Source: Gorsachius magnificus (Eukaryota; Chordata; Aves; Pelecaniformes; Ardeidae). From it: 64,000 nt of DNA. Every line of letters begins with the position of its first letter. The stretch's first letter is position 1. The DNA is taken from NCBI GenBank assembly GCA_034008185.1, contig CM067082.1, forward strand, positions 122,823,988 through 122,887,987. Direction: 5' to 3'. The notes beneath the pieces were generated by a model. It had not been told where the DNA came from. It searched no databases and saw only the letters and a list, made by a program, of their open reading frames with translations. Position numbers and translations under genes: made by a program. This document shows positions 1-12,187 of the stretch, in pieces.

Positions 1-426
1 GGGAGGGCCATTTTTATGATATTACAGGGCATGAGCAGAGCACGACGGTACATACGACAGAAATCCTGTCCCAGTGAGACATTCAGATAGTCCATCTGAT
101 CTGAAAGGTTCTCTGTTAATGAAAGCTCTGTTGATTCATCAGTTGTCTTTGGCTTTTTGGTATTCTCAGATGAAGCGTGTACCAGTCTCTCCAAGCTTCA
201 GGCTGGTCAGATGTTACCTGTTGTGTCCTGTCTGCGAGCTTCCCTCCTTGATCGCTTACATCTGCTCTCCTTCCCTTCTCAGACCTCTCTTGTTTTGCTC
301 TCAGGAGAAAGGCATGTCCCCTCCAGAAAGGCCAATTACTTGCCCCTCGCCACATTTCCACATACGTGCATGTGTGCTCGCGATATGCATGCACGCCATG
401 GCGAGGGAGGACTGTGGGAGGGTGGG
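1..426. other. Unique non-coding sequence, left edge
   Basis: I see no gene, RNA gene or repeat here. The overlapping short reading frames on both strands have no recognisable protein features and no supporting splice or promoter signals. The segment ends where the CR1 terminal octamer repeat begins. Confidence 0.6.
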
Positions 427-959
427 ATCATAGAATCATAGAATGTTTTGGGTTGGAAGGGACCCCTAGAGGTCATCTAGGCCAACCCTCCTGCAGTGAG
501 CAGGGACACCACTAACTAGATCAGGTTGCTCAGAGCCCCATCCAACCTGGCCTTGAATGTTCCCAGGGATGGGGCCTCCACCACCTCTCTGGGCAACCTG
601 TGCCAGTGTTTCAGCACCCTCGTTGTAAAGAATGTCCTCCTTATATCCAGTCTAAACCTACCCTGTTTTAGTTTAAAACCATTACCCCTTGTCCTGTCCA
701 CAGCTGGCCCTACTAAAAAGATTTTCCCCATCTTTCCTATAGGCCCCCTTTAGATACTGAAAGGCCGTAATCAGGTCTCCCCGCAGCCTTCTCTTCTCCA
801 GGCTGAACAAGCCCAACTCTCTCAGCCTGTCCTCATAAGAGTGGTGCTCCAGCCCTCGGATCATTTTAGTAGCCCTCCTCTGGACCCGCTCCAACAGTTC
901 CATGTCCTTCTTGTGCTGAGGGCTCCAGAGCTGGACGCAGTACTCTAGGTGAGGTCTCA
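427..959 (-). mobile_element. CR1 LINE, 5'-truncated copy 1 (young subfamily)
   Basis: The plus strand starts with two copies of the octamer that is the reverse complement of the CR1 3' terminal repeat (ATTCTATG type), so the 3' end lies at the left and the element is on the minus strand. It continues through the conserved CR1 3'-UTR block and into the C-terminal part of ORF2. Compared with the plus-strand copy at 60817-61458, homology stops at about 959, so the copy is 5'-truncated, which is usual for LINEs primed from the 3' end. It keeps the ORF2 stop codon (TAG on the minus strand, plus positions 516-518). It is the same subfamily as the copies at 55453 and 60817. No convincing target-site duplication is visible. 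Confidence 0.95.
516..959 (-). pseudogene. CR1 ORF2 C-terminal remnant, one frameshift
   Basis: Read on the minus strand, this segment encodes the region that follows the reverse transcriptase palm in CR1-type proteins. It includes the recognisable stretches [33 protein letters not shown] and [20 protein letters not shown], then [13 protein letters not shown] and [14 protein letters not shown] near the C-terminus. The frame breaks at about plus positions 696-702, where this copy carries one base more than the other two young copies, so the product is split into two frames. The catalytic palm motif and the endonuclease domain lie upstream of the truncation and are absent. It is a dead fragment. 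Confidence 0.9.
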
Positions 960-3900
960 AATGCTGAGCAAAAAACCCCAATTGCTCTGATCTTACACGA
1001 GTCTCTGAAGGAATGTCTGAAGGGGGTGCATGTGCATTTTCAAGTCCTAAAATAATTTTAGTTTCTATTTTATGCTGCGTGAGGTCACGGAGTGGACAAG
1101 CCTACAGAACAGTGGGCTCCAGTTGACAGCCGTGTGCTCTCTAAACTGTGACACTTCCCAAAACCAGACTAATTTGTCTTATCAGCCACAACCATAAAAT
1201 AGGGTAAGGGATGGGAATAGATTAGAAGCCATAAAACTAGGAAGCAAGGCAGCCGCCATCCAGGAGGGAACAGACTCTGCCCTGTGGGGTCCTGCTGACT
1301 TTGAAGAAACTTGCGGATGGTTTACTGCTGGCTCCATGAAGTGTCTTCTGTCATGGGAACTCTCCTATCGGGTTTGAGCATCCAGAGGAGTTCCAGAAAC
1401 ACACTTTTTCAGATCCCAGCTTCTCTCTTGGTGCAAAGATGATGTAGGTACCGGATTTCGAGAGCCGGCCATAAAACGAAGTGTGCTGCTTGCCTGCGAA
1501 CGTGCGCCAAATGCTTCTACAGGCAGTTTTCCATCTGCCCAAGATACTATGCCTGCATAATGCCTAGCACTTCTGGCTGATTCCAAAGTGTCACGGAAAA
1601 ACTTGGGTGTAGGTTTTCTATTAATTGCAAAAATCCAATTTGCCCAGAGTTTAGTCTCAATTCTAAACTGTGTAATACCAGCTTGATATGAGTGCTGTTT
1701 CACTGATTTTAGTGGCGTTACACCAAATGGTGAAAACAGATGGAGTGAAGAATGCAGTTAGCAGCTGTATCTCCTCCCAACAGCAGGTCAAATGCATCTC
1801 AGCAGCCAACAGTACCAGAAAAGAAGGGAGATCAGCAGAACAAACGTTAGAAACATAAAGTGTCCGTAATTCAGACTTGATAGCATTGGGATTCTTCATT
1901 AGGGACAGTAAAAGAGACAAATAAACAGGCAGAGGGAGAAAGATGAACTACTTACAAGCAGTGCATACAGTGGAATAATAAATCCTTCTACTGACGCACT
2001 CAGAGGCTCGGTGAAGAGATTGCTGCTTTCCTCTTCTTTAGCTCCTCAGGCAGTGCCTCTGAAATCCCCACTCTGCCACAGGACCCCACAGAACATTGTT
2101 TAAAGACAGGACAGAAGATCTTCTTTTTTCCTCCAAGCCAATTTACTAGTAACTTAAATCTCTGTTTAACAAGCTCTCCTCTTTTGAGATGCTGGCAAAG
2201 ATTTGGATGAATGCGGTGGGATGCAGAATTACTTTCCTTTTTTTTTTTTGCTTTTTCCTTTTTTTTTCCTCGTGCTTATTTTGTGGATATGATCTCAGGG
2301 TAAAATACTGAGAAATGTGTGGGTCACAGACAACTTATTGAACCCTGTACTTTCAATAACTCTTTTTCAGTAGGTAAGAGGAAGCATGTAGGCTAGGATT
2401 GGTGTGCAGCAGTTTGCCTCCTGGGTATATGCTGGTCCAGACATTTTCTTTCCTAGTGTGAAGTACATTTGCAGCAAGTGTTGCCTGAGATACTTTGAGG
2501 AAATCATGCCTAACTGGAGGCACATGGATAGTCCAATTGATTTCAGTTGCTGTGCTTAGTAATGAGCATGTGCTTAAATTTCTTGCTGAACCTGAGGAGT
2601 CAGCAGGGGTGAAAGGTGCCTGGCTGATAGTGCTGTAGATTGGAATTTTCTGGTCACAGTGAAGGTGAGGTAGCAAGAGTACCCATTTCCCGTGCCATCC
2701 CTGGTGGCTGCAGCATGAGATGGAGCTGGGTTCACCTGGGCTCTCACCTTGTCCCCTCACTCCACGTGACCTGGGCACAGCCATTTCTCATTGACATTTC
2801 TATGTCCCGTGTGTGAGATGAGTACGCTGATATGGTCTGTGTGTCATGCACCTGGGTACCTGCAATTAGATTGAGATGTCTGTAACAGCCATGCTTTTTT
2901 GCCCTTCCCTTCATGATTAGCAGTGCCTCTCAAGCTTTCCTCCTTGTGCGTCTCCTTTCCTCCTCAGAGAGTGGAGGGGGGAGAGGAATGAGATTTCAGT
3001 GGCACTGCGGAGGGACACTGCTGTCAGCCCGCTGCCTCTAAGTGAAGGTCTTGGGAAAGCTGACAATTACCATGGCAAATGCTGACAGGCAGTGATTTCC
3101 AGCAGGTCCTCTGCCTCCTGCCTCAGCAGGAGTCATCTTAATCCTAATCTATTCACTGGTTTTTGCCTGGGCTAGCCACCTTCCCTAGCCACATCCCTCA
3201 TCTCATTTCCAGGAGATGGCCAGAAAGACATCTCCCTCTCTCCTCCAGCTGCTTCCAGAGTCCCTGGATTAATAGATGGGCTTCTATGATTCTTGGGACT
3301 GAACAGGTCTCACTGGATCTGAAAACATGGTTTGTTCAGTCCTCTTGGAAAGTCATATGCATACTCAGACACCCAACCAGGGACACAGGAACCTAAGTTT
3401 AGGCCTCTTCTTTCCCCCTTCTTGCTTCGAAAACAGCAGCTTCGTGTTGGGAAAGCTTTAGGCAAGCCTTGGGTGGAAAACTTTGCAAACCAGCCCCATG
3501 GGGTGGTTTCAGCCAAAGGCACCTCTGGAAGCCAGGGGGTAGCTGAGGCTGCCAGATAAGCTGCCAGGCATTGCCAGCTACCATGATGCTTTGTTATCCG
3601 GCCACTTGTTGACTGAAAACTGGATCGAGACCTATGAACAAAAGATATATCTCTTTCCTGGGAAAGGGCAGCTTAGTACTTGCATATCAAGTACAAGAGC
3701 AGCAAGCTTGCTGGGTTTTGTTTTCCTTTTTTCCCCCTCCTCTTGAAAGGAAATTGTGAGTCATGGTTCCAACAGCCTGAAACATAACAGCACCAATGGC
3801 CAGATCAACAAACAGGCTAGCAGAAGGCCACGCAGAGCAGGGGTGGACCGACAGCCAAATGCCCTTGCCTGAGCAAATGCAGCTAGTGAAACTTTGTCAT

Positions 3901-4625
3901 CCCAGCTCTTTGGATGTCAAATGTATTCACTGAGTAAATGAGGTAGCTGGGTTGTTCCTTTTCAGGAAATAACACGGGAAAAAGATTCCTACAGTAGATG
4001 ACAGGCAGAGAAGCTGTCATGGGGGAGCGTACCGCAGCTCTGAGCTGAAGCCCAGCTTGCCAGAGATGTAACTTCACCCCATGCATTCCACTACTGCTCG
4101 GATGTTCCTCCAACTTGACCTGCTCTTCTCTTGCTCTCTGAGCAAATTTCTTGCCAAGGTTTTCTCAAGAGTGTTCTCAGACAACAAACAGCAGTTTGTT
4201 CTCTTACACAGGGGCTTTTTCACCCCTAAAAAACCTTTTATGTCATGAGTGCAGCTTCCCACTGGCACAGCACTTCAAGAACAGACATGGAAAAATGAAG
4301 TCAGGAGATAACACACAGTGCAGTGTAATGAGGGCACCAGCATGGAGACATTTTTGCATTTTTTTAAAAGTGCCAAATAAATTCTGTTCCATAAAAGTGA
4401 CAAGAAACCAATTTAAAGAGAAGGGAAGAAAGTTTCAGCATGAGTCACTGCTCTATATGTTCTGAAAACTACTATAAAAATAAGCAGCTCCCCCAAAGCT
4501 GTGTCCTCTTGGCAGCACGCAGCTTAGTAAGTAGTCTACAGCACAAGGCTGCGAGAGAAGTTACCCATCTTTTGTTTAGAGAGAGCACTAATGCAGCAGA
4601 CAGGGCCAGTGGAATCATGAGCACT
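960..4625. other. Non-coding, unique; short pyrimidine tracts
   Basis: No gene is recognised. A run of 12 T at 2238-2249, followed by further T-rich blocks to about 2268, is the only low-complexity feature of note. Scattered frames of about 60-140 codons occur on both strands (the longest is on the minus strand at 2353-2784). They overlap one another and resemble nothing I know, so I treat them as chance. Confidence 0.55.
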
Positions 4626-4660
4626 CATCCCATCCCATCCCATCCCATCCCATCCCATCC
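4626..4660. repeat. (CATCC)7 pentanucleotide microsatellite
   Basis: Seven perfect tandem copies of CATCC occupy 35 bases with no interruption. It is likely to be length-polymorphic because it is uninterrupted. The complementary strand reads GGATG. Confidence 0.97.
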
Positions 4661-6210
4661 TTCTGCCATAGTGGAAATTTGCTGTCTCATCTGCCATGAT
4701 CAGAGGTCAAGATTTTAGCCTACTTTTCTCATGATATCTCATGGGAGCCATCCCAGCTTTGTCTGATGGACCACAAGAAATGTGCACAAGCCCAGCAACA
4801 ATTCATGAGTCCAAAGGAAGCCCCAGTGAGTGCCCTGCTCACAGGATCCCACTTCACCTTTAATCCTTCATCCCTCAGCAATCATAGAAGGTTTTAAAAA
4901 TACTATACTGAAAAGAAGCTTGGTTCTGCTGTATTAAGGTCTCTGGAGAATTTGCTTTTGCTCAGATCCTTTATTTACAAAGATGGGGAGTCAGAGTTCC
5001 ATGTTTGCAGTTTTAATTTTGGATGGCAATGGCAGGATTGTTATAACAATATTTCTTACAGGTATGTTTGCACAATGAAAGCATCTAATATGGCCAAAAG
5101 AAGCAGGGAAACCACTCCTTTGTACAGCTTTGTACTTCTTTCTTTTTCATGTTGAAGTGACAAAACACATAATAAGTTACATCTGACTTGGTGAAATTTT
5201 ACGTGTACGAGAGCTGGCTGGGAAATGCACTTTATCTGAACTTTGTGGCCAATGGCCAAGTTAAATAAACCCAATTAATATTAATTTCCCTTACCCCTTC
5301 CATCCCGCCCCTGGTAAACAGAACCACCTCTGGGATTTCTAATGGTAAGTTACCCTTGCAGCATCTGGTTTAACTTGGCTACTATATGGACAAGATGTTT
5401 TTCCACTTTCAGTCTTTTTTCTCTTTCTCTGTAAATTTATAAAACTTCATAATCCTCACTGCATCCCTATAACTTTTCTTTTGTAAGAGTATTTTGGTAT
5501 CTTTTAGTTCATGCTTAGGCATAAAAGCAATATAATCTAGCTTGTGGGATGTGACTTAAATTGTAAATATTTGTTATGTTTAAGAGCCTTGGGGTGGTGT
5601 GTGACTTGAACAGATATGAAGATATTTAGCAAATAAATCTGTATTCCAAAGTAGAAAGAATAATTTATTACCCATTTAACACAAAAAATGAAGCCATGCT
5701 ACAGTCATGTCTCAGCATTAGCTCTGGTAACTTCTAAGTGTGTTCTTACCAAAGAGAATTCTAACTTTAGTGGTCTTTTATGAAAAGTTGTTTTCTAGGA
5801 TGGTTGCTATGAATATGGGCTAAAGTTTGTATAGATTATAATCTGTGTGAGGTTCGTTACCAAAATAGTTGAGCAAACAGTCACAGATGTGAACTCTCTG
5901 TGCTATTCCCCCTGTTTTTCTCATAGAAATGCTGTACCCTGAGACTCCAGAGTCTCCCTTGTCTCTGTGCTCTGGGAACAGGACCTGGCTTGCCTGATTC
6001 GGAAAGCAGCTTGTGCATTAGCAAATGTGCTTTAAGTATGGAATAAGCATTTTAGTAACATGGATCAGGTTTATTCAGCTGACTCTTCAGGTCTGGCCAA
6101 GGTTGGGAGCCACAGGGCTTCCAGTGCCTACAGCGTTCATCTCTGGGGCCACTTTGCCAAGGCAAATCACTTTGTTGCCATAACTGGGGCCAGGGGACAA
6201 TGTGCAAGAG

Positions 6211-6259
6211 AACATCCTTCATGTTAATGAAAGATGTAATGAAACATTCTTGATGTTAA
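6211..6259. repeat. Imperfect direct repeat, 32-bp spacing
   Basis: A 17-base stretch, AACATCCTTCATGTTAA, at 6211-6227 is repeated at 6243-6259 with two mismatches. This is consistent with an old local tandem duplication of about 32 bp. It is followed at once by a run of 12 A at 6262-6273. Confidence 0.75.
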
Positions 6260-6297
6260 CCAAAAAAAAAAAAGGAAGATGAAGGGGCAAAGCTGAT

Positions 6298-6318
6298 GGA
6301 GAGAGGAGAGAGGAGAAA
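6298..6318. repeat. (GGAGAGA)3 short purine repeat
   Basis: Three tandem 7-base units occur, the third with one change (GGAGAAA). It lies 24 bases after a run of 12 A, making a short purine-rich stretch. Confidence 0.85.
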
Positions 6319-9300
6319 CCCATTCAGAAACCTCTCAACCTTGTTGGTTCATGTGACCTGTGGAGCTGAGATGTACAGACGAGCTGTGGCCAGCATGTGC
6401 CAGTACTTAGTGATGTGGTCTGAATAAACTTAGTCTCCGCTGGGACACAGGAATGGTTGCAAGGACACATCAAAGTCTGCCCTGTCCGGTGGTCTGCCTC
6501 TGAGCTTGCCAAGAGCCACATGTGAGGACAGGGCAGACAAACCGTAGTCCTCTGGAGAGGGCTGCCCAGCACCCCACAGTTTGCACAGGCCACTGGCTGT
6601 AGACAAGCTGAAACTTTTGGTTTTCCCCTGTAGCTCCTTTTTCTAGACTGTTAGTTCATGGAAATGGCATATACTAGAGCGTGGGTCTGATCAGAGTTTT
6701 CTTCTCCAGGGGAGACACTGGTGACTTTGTTTAGCCTTGCTTAAGTGGTTGAAATAACAAACCCAGCAAAGCCACAAACGCACTTCATGTGCCAGAGCCC
6801 TGTGGTAAAATGTCTGCAGAGCTTTAAAAATGCAACACAGAAAATGGAAAGCTTCTGCCACATACAGAGCACTCCCTCAAGGCATTGACTGTTTCGGATC
6901 AAGATAGAGATACATTTCATGCGTAAAATTCATACATTGCTATAGAGGATGACTGCATTTTCCACTGTGGGAATTTATACTTTACCTAATGGCTGTGACA
7001 TGAAACCCTTTTGCAAACTACCCTGTCCAAGCACCGAAGGGCTTTTTTGCAGAAGGACAGAGCATCTGCAGAAGCTGTCAAGAACTGATGTGCCTTCACC
7101 TCAAGTCAAAGAGTAATGTATTGACTCTCAATATGATTAGGATGGACTTCTGCCCAAAACAGGAAAATTGGTTCTGAATGAAAATTGCTCTTCAGAAGTG
7201 GTTCTTTGTTAATGATATTATTATTATTTTATTTTAATGTAATTAGGGTTATGTTCTTAAATCATAATTGTCATTGTTATATTTTCCTTAAGTCAGCATA
7301 GCATTACATTTAGTGATCTTAGTAATGATGCAAAAGAGTTGTGAATCTCACCTGCTGCAGATAGTGCCTTCTGTTTCTACATAATTCGGTTGTGCTTGGA
7401 ACAGAAATTGTCCTTGAGGTGCATCAGAAATGTACTGTCTTGATCATAACTATTACCTGAGACTGAAAAGCCATCTGGTTAAAATCATGTCTTCTTATGT
7501 GCTTTATGAACCTTCTTTAAAATGTATTCCTCTTTCCCCCCTGAAAAATTAGAACAACTGACATGTTTAAGTATTTTTCTAGTCATACAATTTAACAAGC
7601 TGGATTTTAATAGCTGTGCTGAACAATTAACTATTTGAGTCGAGCCTGTGGTGACCATTTTCATGCAGTGTTGGGATGGTGGCTAATGAATCTCTGTTCC
7701 AAGGACCTTGGGAGCTGGGGAAGAGCTCACCAGACAGGCCCAGAGGGTACGCTGCTAGGTGTATTTTAATGCCTTGAGAGCGAGCAGCATAGCAGGATGC
7801 TCTGGAAAAGCTGACCTTCCTTTTGTGAGAAATAAGGATACCACAAGTGATAAAAAACCCTCTGTGTCCCCTTCTCCCTCTTTAGTAATGTGGTAATGCC
7901 CCAAGAAACAGCCTAGCTTTCAATTTAATTTCAGTCACTCATGCATTTTTTACCCATGACATCACCCTGAAGTGATTAGAAAATTATAACTGGGATGTGA
8001 GCTCAAGCAGAAGCTTATGGACTTTTCACTGTGTCATAAGGAACAAGAAATGAGGTGACTCATGCCATCTTTCAACGGGTCTCCCAGTGGGCATTTGTTG
8101 CTGCACTCTGGCTCGTCATCTTTCAAGCTGCTCCACAGCAGATCAAGCAGAAAGGAGACTACAGCTGGCATGTGAGAGCTAATCTGGATGGGGAGACAAG
8201 TAAAGGGATGACACATTTGTGTGACAAGACTGGTGAGGTGCCATAGCAGCCCAAGCAAGCACAGAGCAATGATGAGTTGACCTGCAATGAAACCAACTTT
8301 GGTAGAAATCCACCATTACCTCCCCCTTCAAAAAATATGCCCATTAGCCTTGTTCCAAAGTAAAAGAAAAGAAAAAAAATAGCTATTTTAGTTTTCCCAG
8401 ATGAAAAAGATTAGGAAAACATCAGAATTGCCACACTTTTGTGCTGTGATAATGTCTGTACTTCCCACAACGGGCTTGGAGACCAGATTTCCGAGTGTGG
8501 CACTGTCAGCCGAGGATGACTCCAGCCAGTTTGAGAAATGCCTGGTTGGGTTTCTATCATAACTCACTGTCTTGTAAATATGTTTCATTTCAGTTTTAGC
8601 AGAGCCTATCTTCTAGCAGAAATACAGAGATTTGTGCATTTATCCTCCACAGAAGTCATAACGCTTCTGGAGTTTACAGACAGGCGTTACAAATACCTCC
8701 CTCTAAGCCTCACTCGCTGCAAAGTTCAGTGTCATCTGGCAGCAGAAGACATTAATCACTACAGAGAAGGGCAGGCTAATGTTTCTAAGCCAGGCAGGGC
8801 TTGTATCTGCTTCCCAAATAGCTTACCCTAACAGTTCTTTTTATTGAGATTGATTCCCCATATTTTGCTAGTTTGGGGATATAGTCCATTTATATTTATC
8901 TTGTACTGTAAAGCTAATAATTGACATTGTTATTGTAGTTATTTTATGAGCCATTTTCTTAGTACCCGAGGGTGTTTTTATTACTCCCCTTTTGGCCTTT
9001 CCTTTAGAGTGCCGAACGTATACGGGGTGGGCAGGAGAAGAGTTGTACACTCTTTGAAAAGAAATGCATTGGCTGATTAGTATTATTTCTTTGTTTATAT
9101 CACTCTTGTGTTTTCTGTTACTCCAGTTCTGGCTAGAAAGCCAGCCATCCGCACAAGTTGAAGGATAGCCTGCAGGAAGCTCTGATTTAATTTAATGCTC
9201 TCTATATCCCCTGTATGAAATAGAGAATAGCCAAAATGTCCCATCCCACTGATATTTGGGTGACAGGGACCTTACACATTGCACCTACTGTTGTCCTGCT

Positions 9301-9872
9301 AAGGAAATTACCCACGCTGCAAATATTTCCATGAGGAAAGTTGCTCCTGGTGGAGTAGAGTAAATATGGCAATGGAGAACTGGGTGAGAAATGATTAGGT
9401 GATACTCTATTTCTTACTCTTTGCATTCAATTTAGCATCACTTGATGCCTGCAAAACATGATATCCATAATTTTGGGTTGATAATAAGCTATGAGAGAAC
9501 TTCATGGCTTTTCTGTCAGGATGAATCTTGCATGGGTACATATAAGCAATTTTACCTTGCAACTTGTTATGGAAGATGACTTAATTACAGAAGGAAATTT
9601 TCATCCAGAAAATTAGGAACCTTCACTGACAGTGAGGCAAAATGGCATAAACTTGGTCTCTCATTTTGGTTTTGATGGTGATTCTATGGGCTGATGGCAT
9701 CCATGCTGCTAGGATTACTCTGAAGTTGTCTTAAAACACATGATCCAGTGGAGATTGACACATACCTTCATTATTGCCAATTAGTGCGGGATAGTGTGAA
9801 AGATGAGCCAACTGCCTGGGCCCTGAGGCTTCTCCAGCAAGTGAATTGATGGTGCCAGTCAGAAGAAACTCC

Positions 9873-9970
9873 AGATTTCAGGGCCAGGAGGGGCCACTAG
9901 ATCACTGAGCCTGACTTCTTGAATAACACAGGCCATAACTTTCACTCTGTTACTTGTATCTTCATAATAT
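9873..9970 (-). mobile_element. Ancient CR1-type LINE 3' fragment
   Basis: The sequence from AGATTTCAGGGCC through CTGACTTCTTGAATAACACA and on to about 9970 resembles, with many substitutions, the minus-strand 3' region of CR1 families common in turtle and crocodile genomes. There the corresponding phrases are of the type GGCCAGAAGGGACC, ATCATCTAGTCTGACC and ATAACACAGGCCA. The resemblance is from memory of the family and is not an alignment. If right, this insertion predates the young CR1 copies by a long time. Confidence 0.55.
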
Positions 9971-12101
9971 GACCCTTCTCACAGATGGATGATTAGGCAA
10001 GAAGATGGAAAAACAAAGGGAAGCAGATATAAGGTCCCCTTATATCATCCGCAAATTCCAGTGGAGCAGCACATCTAGTAAGTCCATCTAGGTGTCTTTA
10101 ATTCTCAAACAGACACTGTTAGTCTGGGATGAAAATGGCCTGTCTGGAGAGTATTGAAACCCTGTCAATGCTGAGGTGTCAGTATATGCTGTCAGTGTTG
10201 GCATTTTGGAGGCAGCCTCCCCTGGGTGTGAAACTGGCCTTAGCCTAGGAACAGGACCTGGGAGAAGGTTCCCTCTGTAGCCTGTGATAATTTAGAGGAC
10301 CTGTATATGTCCCGTGAATGGATTGTCATGGCTATTTATATCAATTTCATTTCTTGAGAGTAATATTTGTATGGTTCCTTATATTTTGTGGAGTTTAAAA
10401 GAAACAGTGATTGCCACAGATGTCCTTCATTGGACCATGTCTCAGTCTCTTGAATGGCCATGGCTGTCTGAGGGGTAGCACTGTAAACCAGAGTGTCTGT
10501 GAGAGTGGAACTGGGAAACAAACCTTCAGCTACAGAGGACATGCTGGGCTGTTGGCAGCTGATCTAAACTCTTCCACTATTCAGACAAAAGATTAGACAG
10601 CCAAAGAGTGAGCCTCATAGCTCTCTAGGGACACTTTGAGCCCACATGGACCAAAGAGGAACTGGAGGACCTGTGGATTCTGTCCAATGTCTAGTAGAGA
10701 AGTTTGATCAGATTGGAGATTCTTTTTCATCTCATGATGAAGCTCCATCCTTACTTGGAAACTGTTACTCTTTCCAGGAAATCATTGCCTTTGGTGAGAT
10801 TTCATCTGGAGTCATTCACCCCTTAGATAAAGTCACAAAATCCAACTAACTTCATTGTTAAACATGACCATTTCTTTCCTTAACATATTTTTATTTATCA
10901 ATTTATACACTTCCTCCAACTAATTTTTTTTCAGAGTATCTGAGTCAGAATATCCTGATGGGAGATGCCCATCTTTCAGTGGATTGATACTGGACGACTT
11001 TTCTCACCTGTAGTTCTGGCACAGGCTATAAATCCAAGATGATATGATGACACACTTTCCTGGGGAATCGCCCTCTTTCCATTCATCTCTTGCAATAACA
11101 CACTAAGTTTTTCCCTGTGAGTATTTTTGTGCCTAGACAACCAGTCCACCACTGTGTGATAGCTAGCTGACAAGAGGAGGACATTGCGAACTCAGCTAAT
11201 TTGCTGAAGTGCAGATGTCCAGGGCCATTTGAAATGTCCTGCAGAAAATGAGATGTCTACACAGGGCTGGCAGATACAGCATAGGACCTGTGGGACACCC
11301 ATGATCATCCTGAGGATAGGTTGGATACCCTGGGATGTCTGACATGAAACAAGTTGCCTGTATTTATGCAATAAACTCAACCCACTTTGTATAAAACCTA
11401 AAGCTATCCCCTTCCCCTCTCTAGACACTCGTCCACCATCCCATGAGCCCAGATCATGCCTTGAAAATGAAGAAGACCATAAACAGTGGAGTTCATCAGC
11501 TCCATCTTGTGATGGCATTTTTAACATATGGACCCATAACTGCAAGTGACTAGTGACAAGGAGACAACGGCTAAGCATAATATCAACATTTTGTTAACCG
11601 TGTTTGCAAAAGCAACCAGCCCCCTTCACCCCTTGCCCTCACCGCTGGAGCAGGAACTCCCCGGTGGCTGCAGCAGCCTGCATGGAGCAGGGAAATCGCC
11701 TCACCATGGGGAGACTGCAGCATCAGCCTCCTCCTCCCCCGAGCTCCCCAAGGGCAACCTGGGGGCAGGCACGGCCTCTTGGGCTCCCACTGCTCTTGCG
11801 GTTGCTGCTGCTCTCCCCCAGCCGCTCGCTGAAGCAGTGGGTGCAGACATGGCTTAGGAAGTGCCGAGGTCTGCAAATTCCTCCCTTCTGCCCCAACGTT
11901 CCCTGTTTGTGTTTTCACCAACCAGTGCTGATGGTCATAAAATATCCGTACTGTTTCTGAGCTGAGGATTTTCTCTCGTTGGTGTAACCGCGTGTGGGAT
12001 ATGTGATGCTTGGATGGGGTGATCCATGTGACTCTCTCCCAAAGCCACCAAGCTGTTATGGTGTGGGTTGCCCCAGCACCACATCATCCAGCAGGCAAAG
12101 T
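9971..12101. other. Non-coding; GC-rich block at about 11600-11860
   Basis: No gene is recognised. The GC-rich block at about 11600-11860 produces overlapping frames on both strands at once, the pattern expected from base composition and not from coding. CpG is only modest there. Confidence 0.5.
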
Positions 12102-12187
12102 CACTGGTAGGGCCACTTATTCAAAACTCATGTGTCTAGTTCTGCACTGGTAGGGCCACATATTCAAAACTCGTGTGTCTAGTTCTG
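12102..12187. repeat. 43-bp tandem duplication, two copies
   Basis: Unit one (12102-12144) and unit two (12145-12187) are both 43 bases, directly abutting, and differ at two positions (CTTAT versus CATAT, and CTCATG versus CTCGTG). The partial start of a third unit (CAC) follows. The near identity indicates a fairly recent local duplication. Confidence 0.95.

Larger units (their letters stand above)
4661..9872. other. Non-coding, unique, AT-rich in parts
   Basis: No gene is recognised. The stretch includes AT-rich sequence at about 7190-7300, the local duplications near 6.2-6.3 kb listed separately, and a 53-codon frame at 8401-8562 described under findings. No interspersed repeat was recognised. 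Confidence 0.5.
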
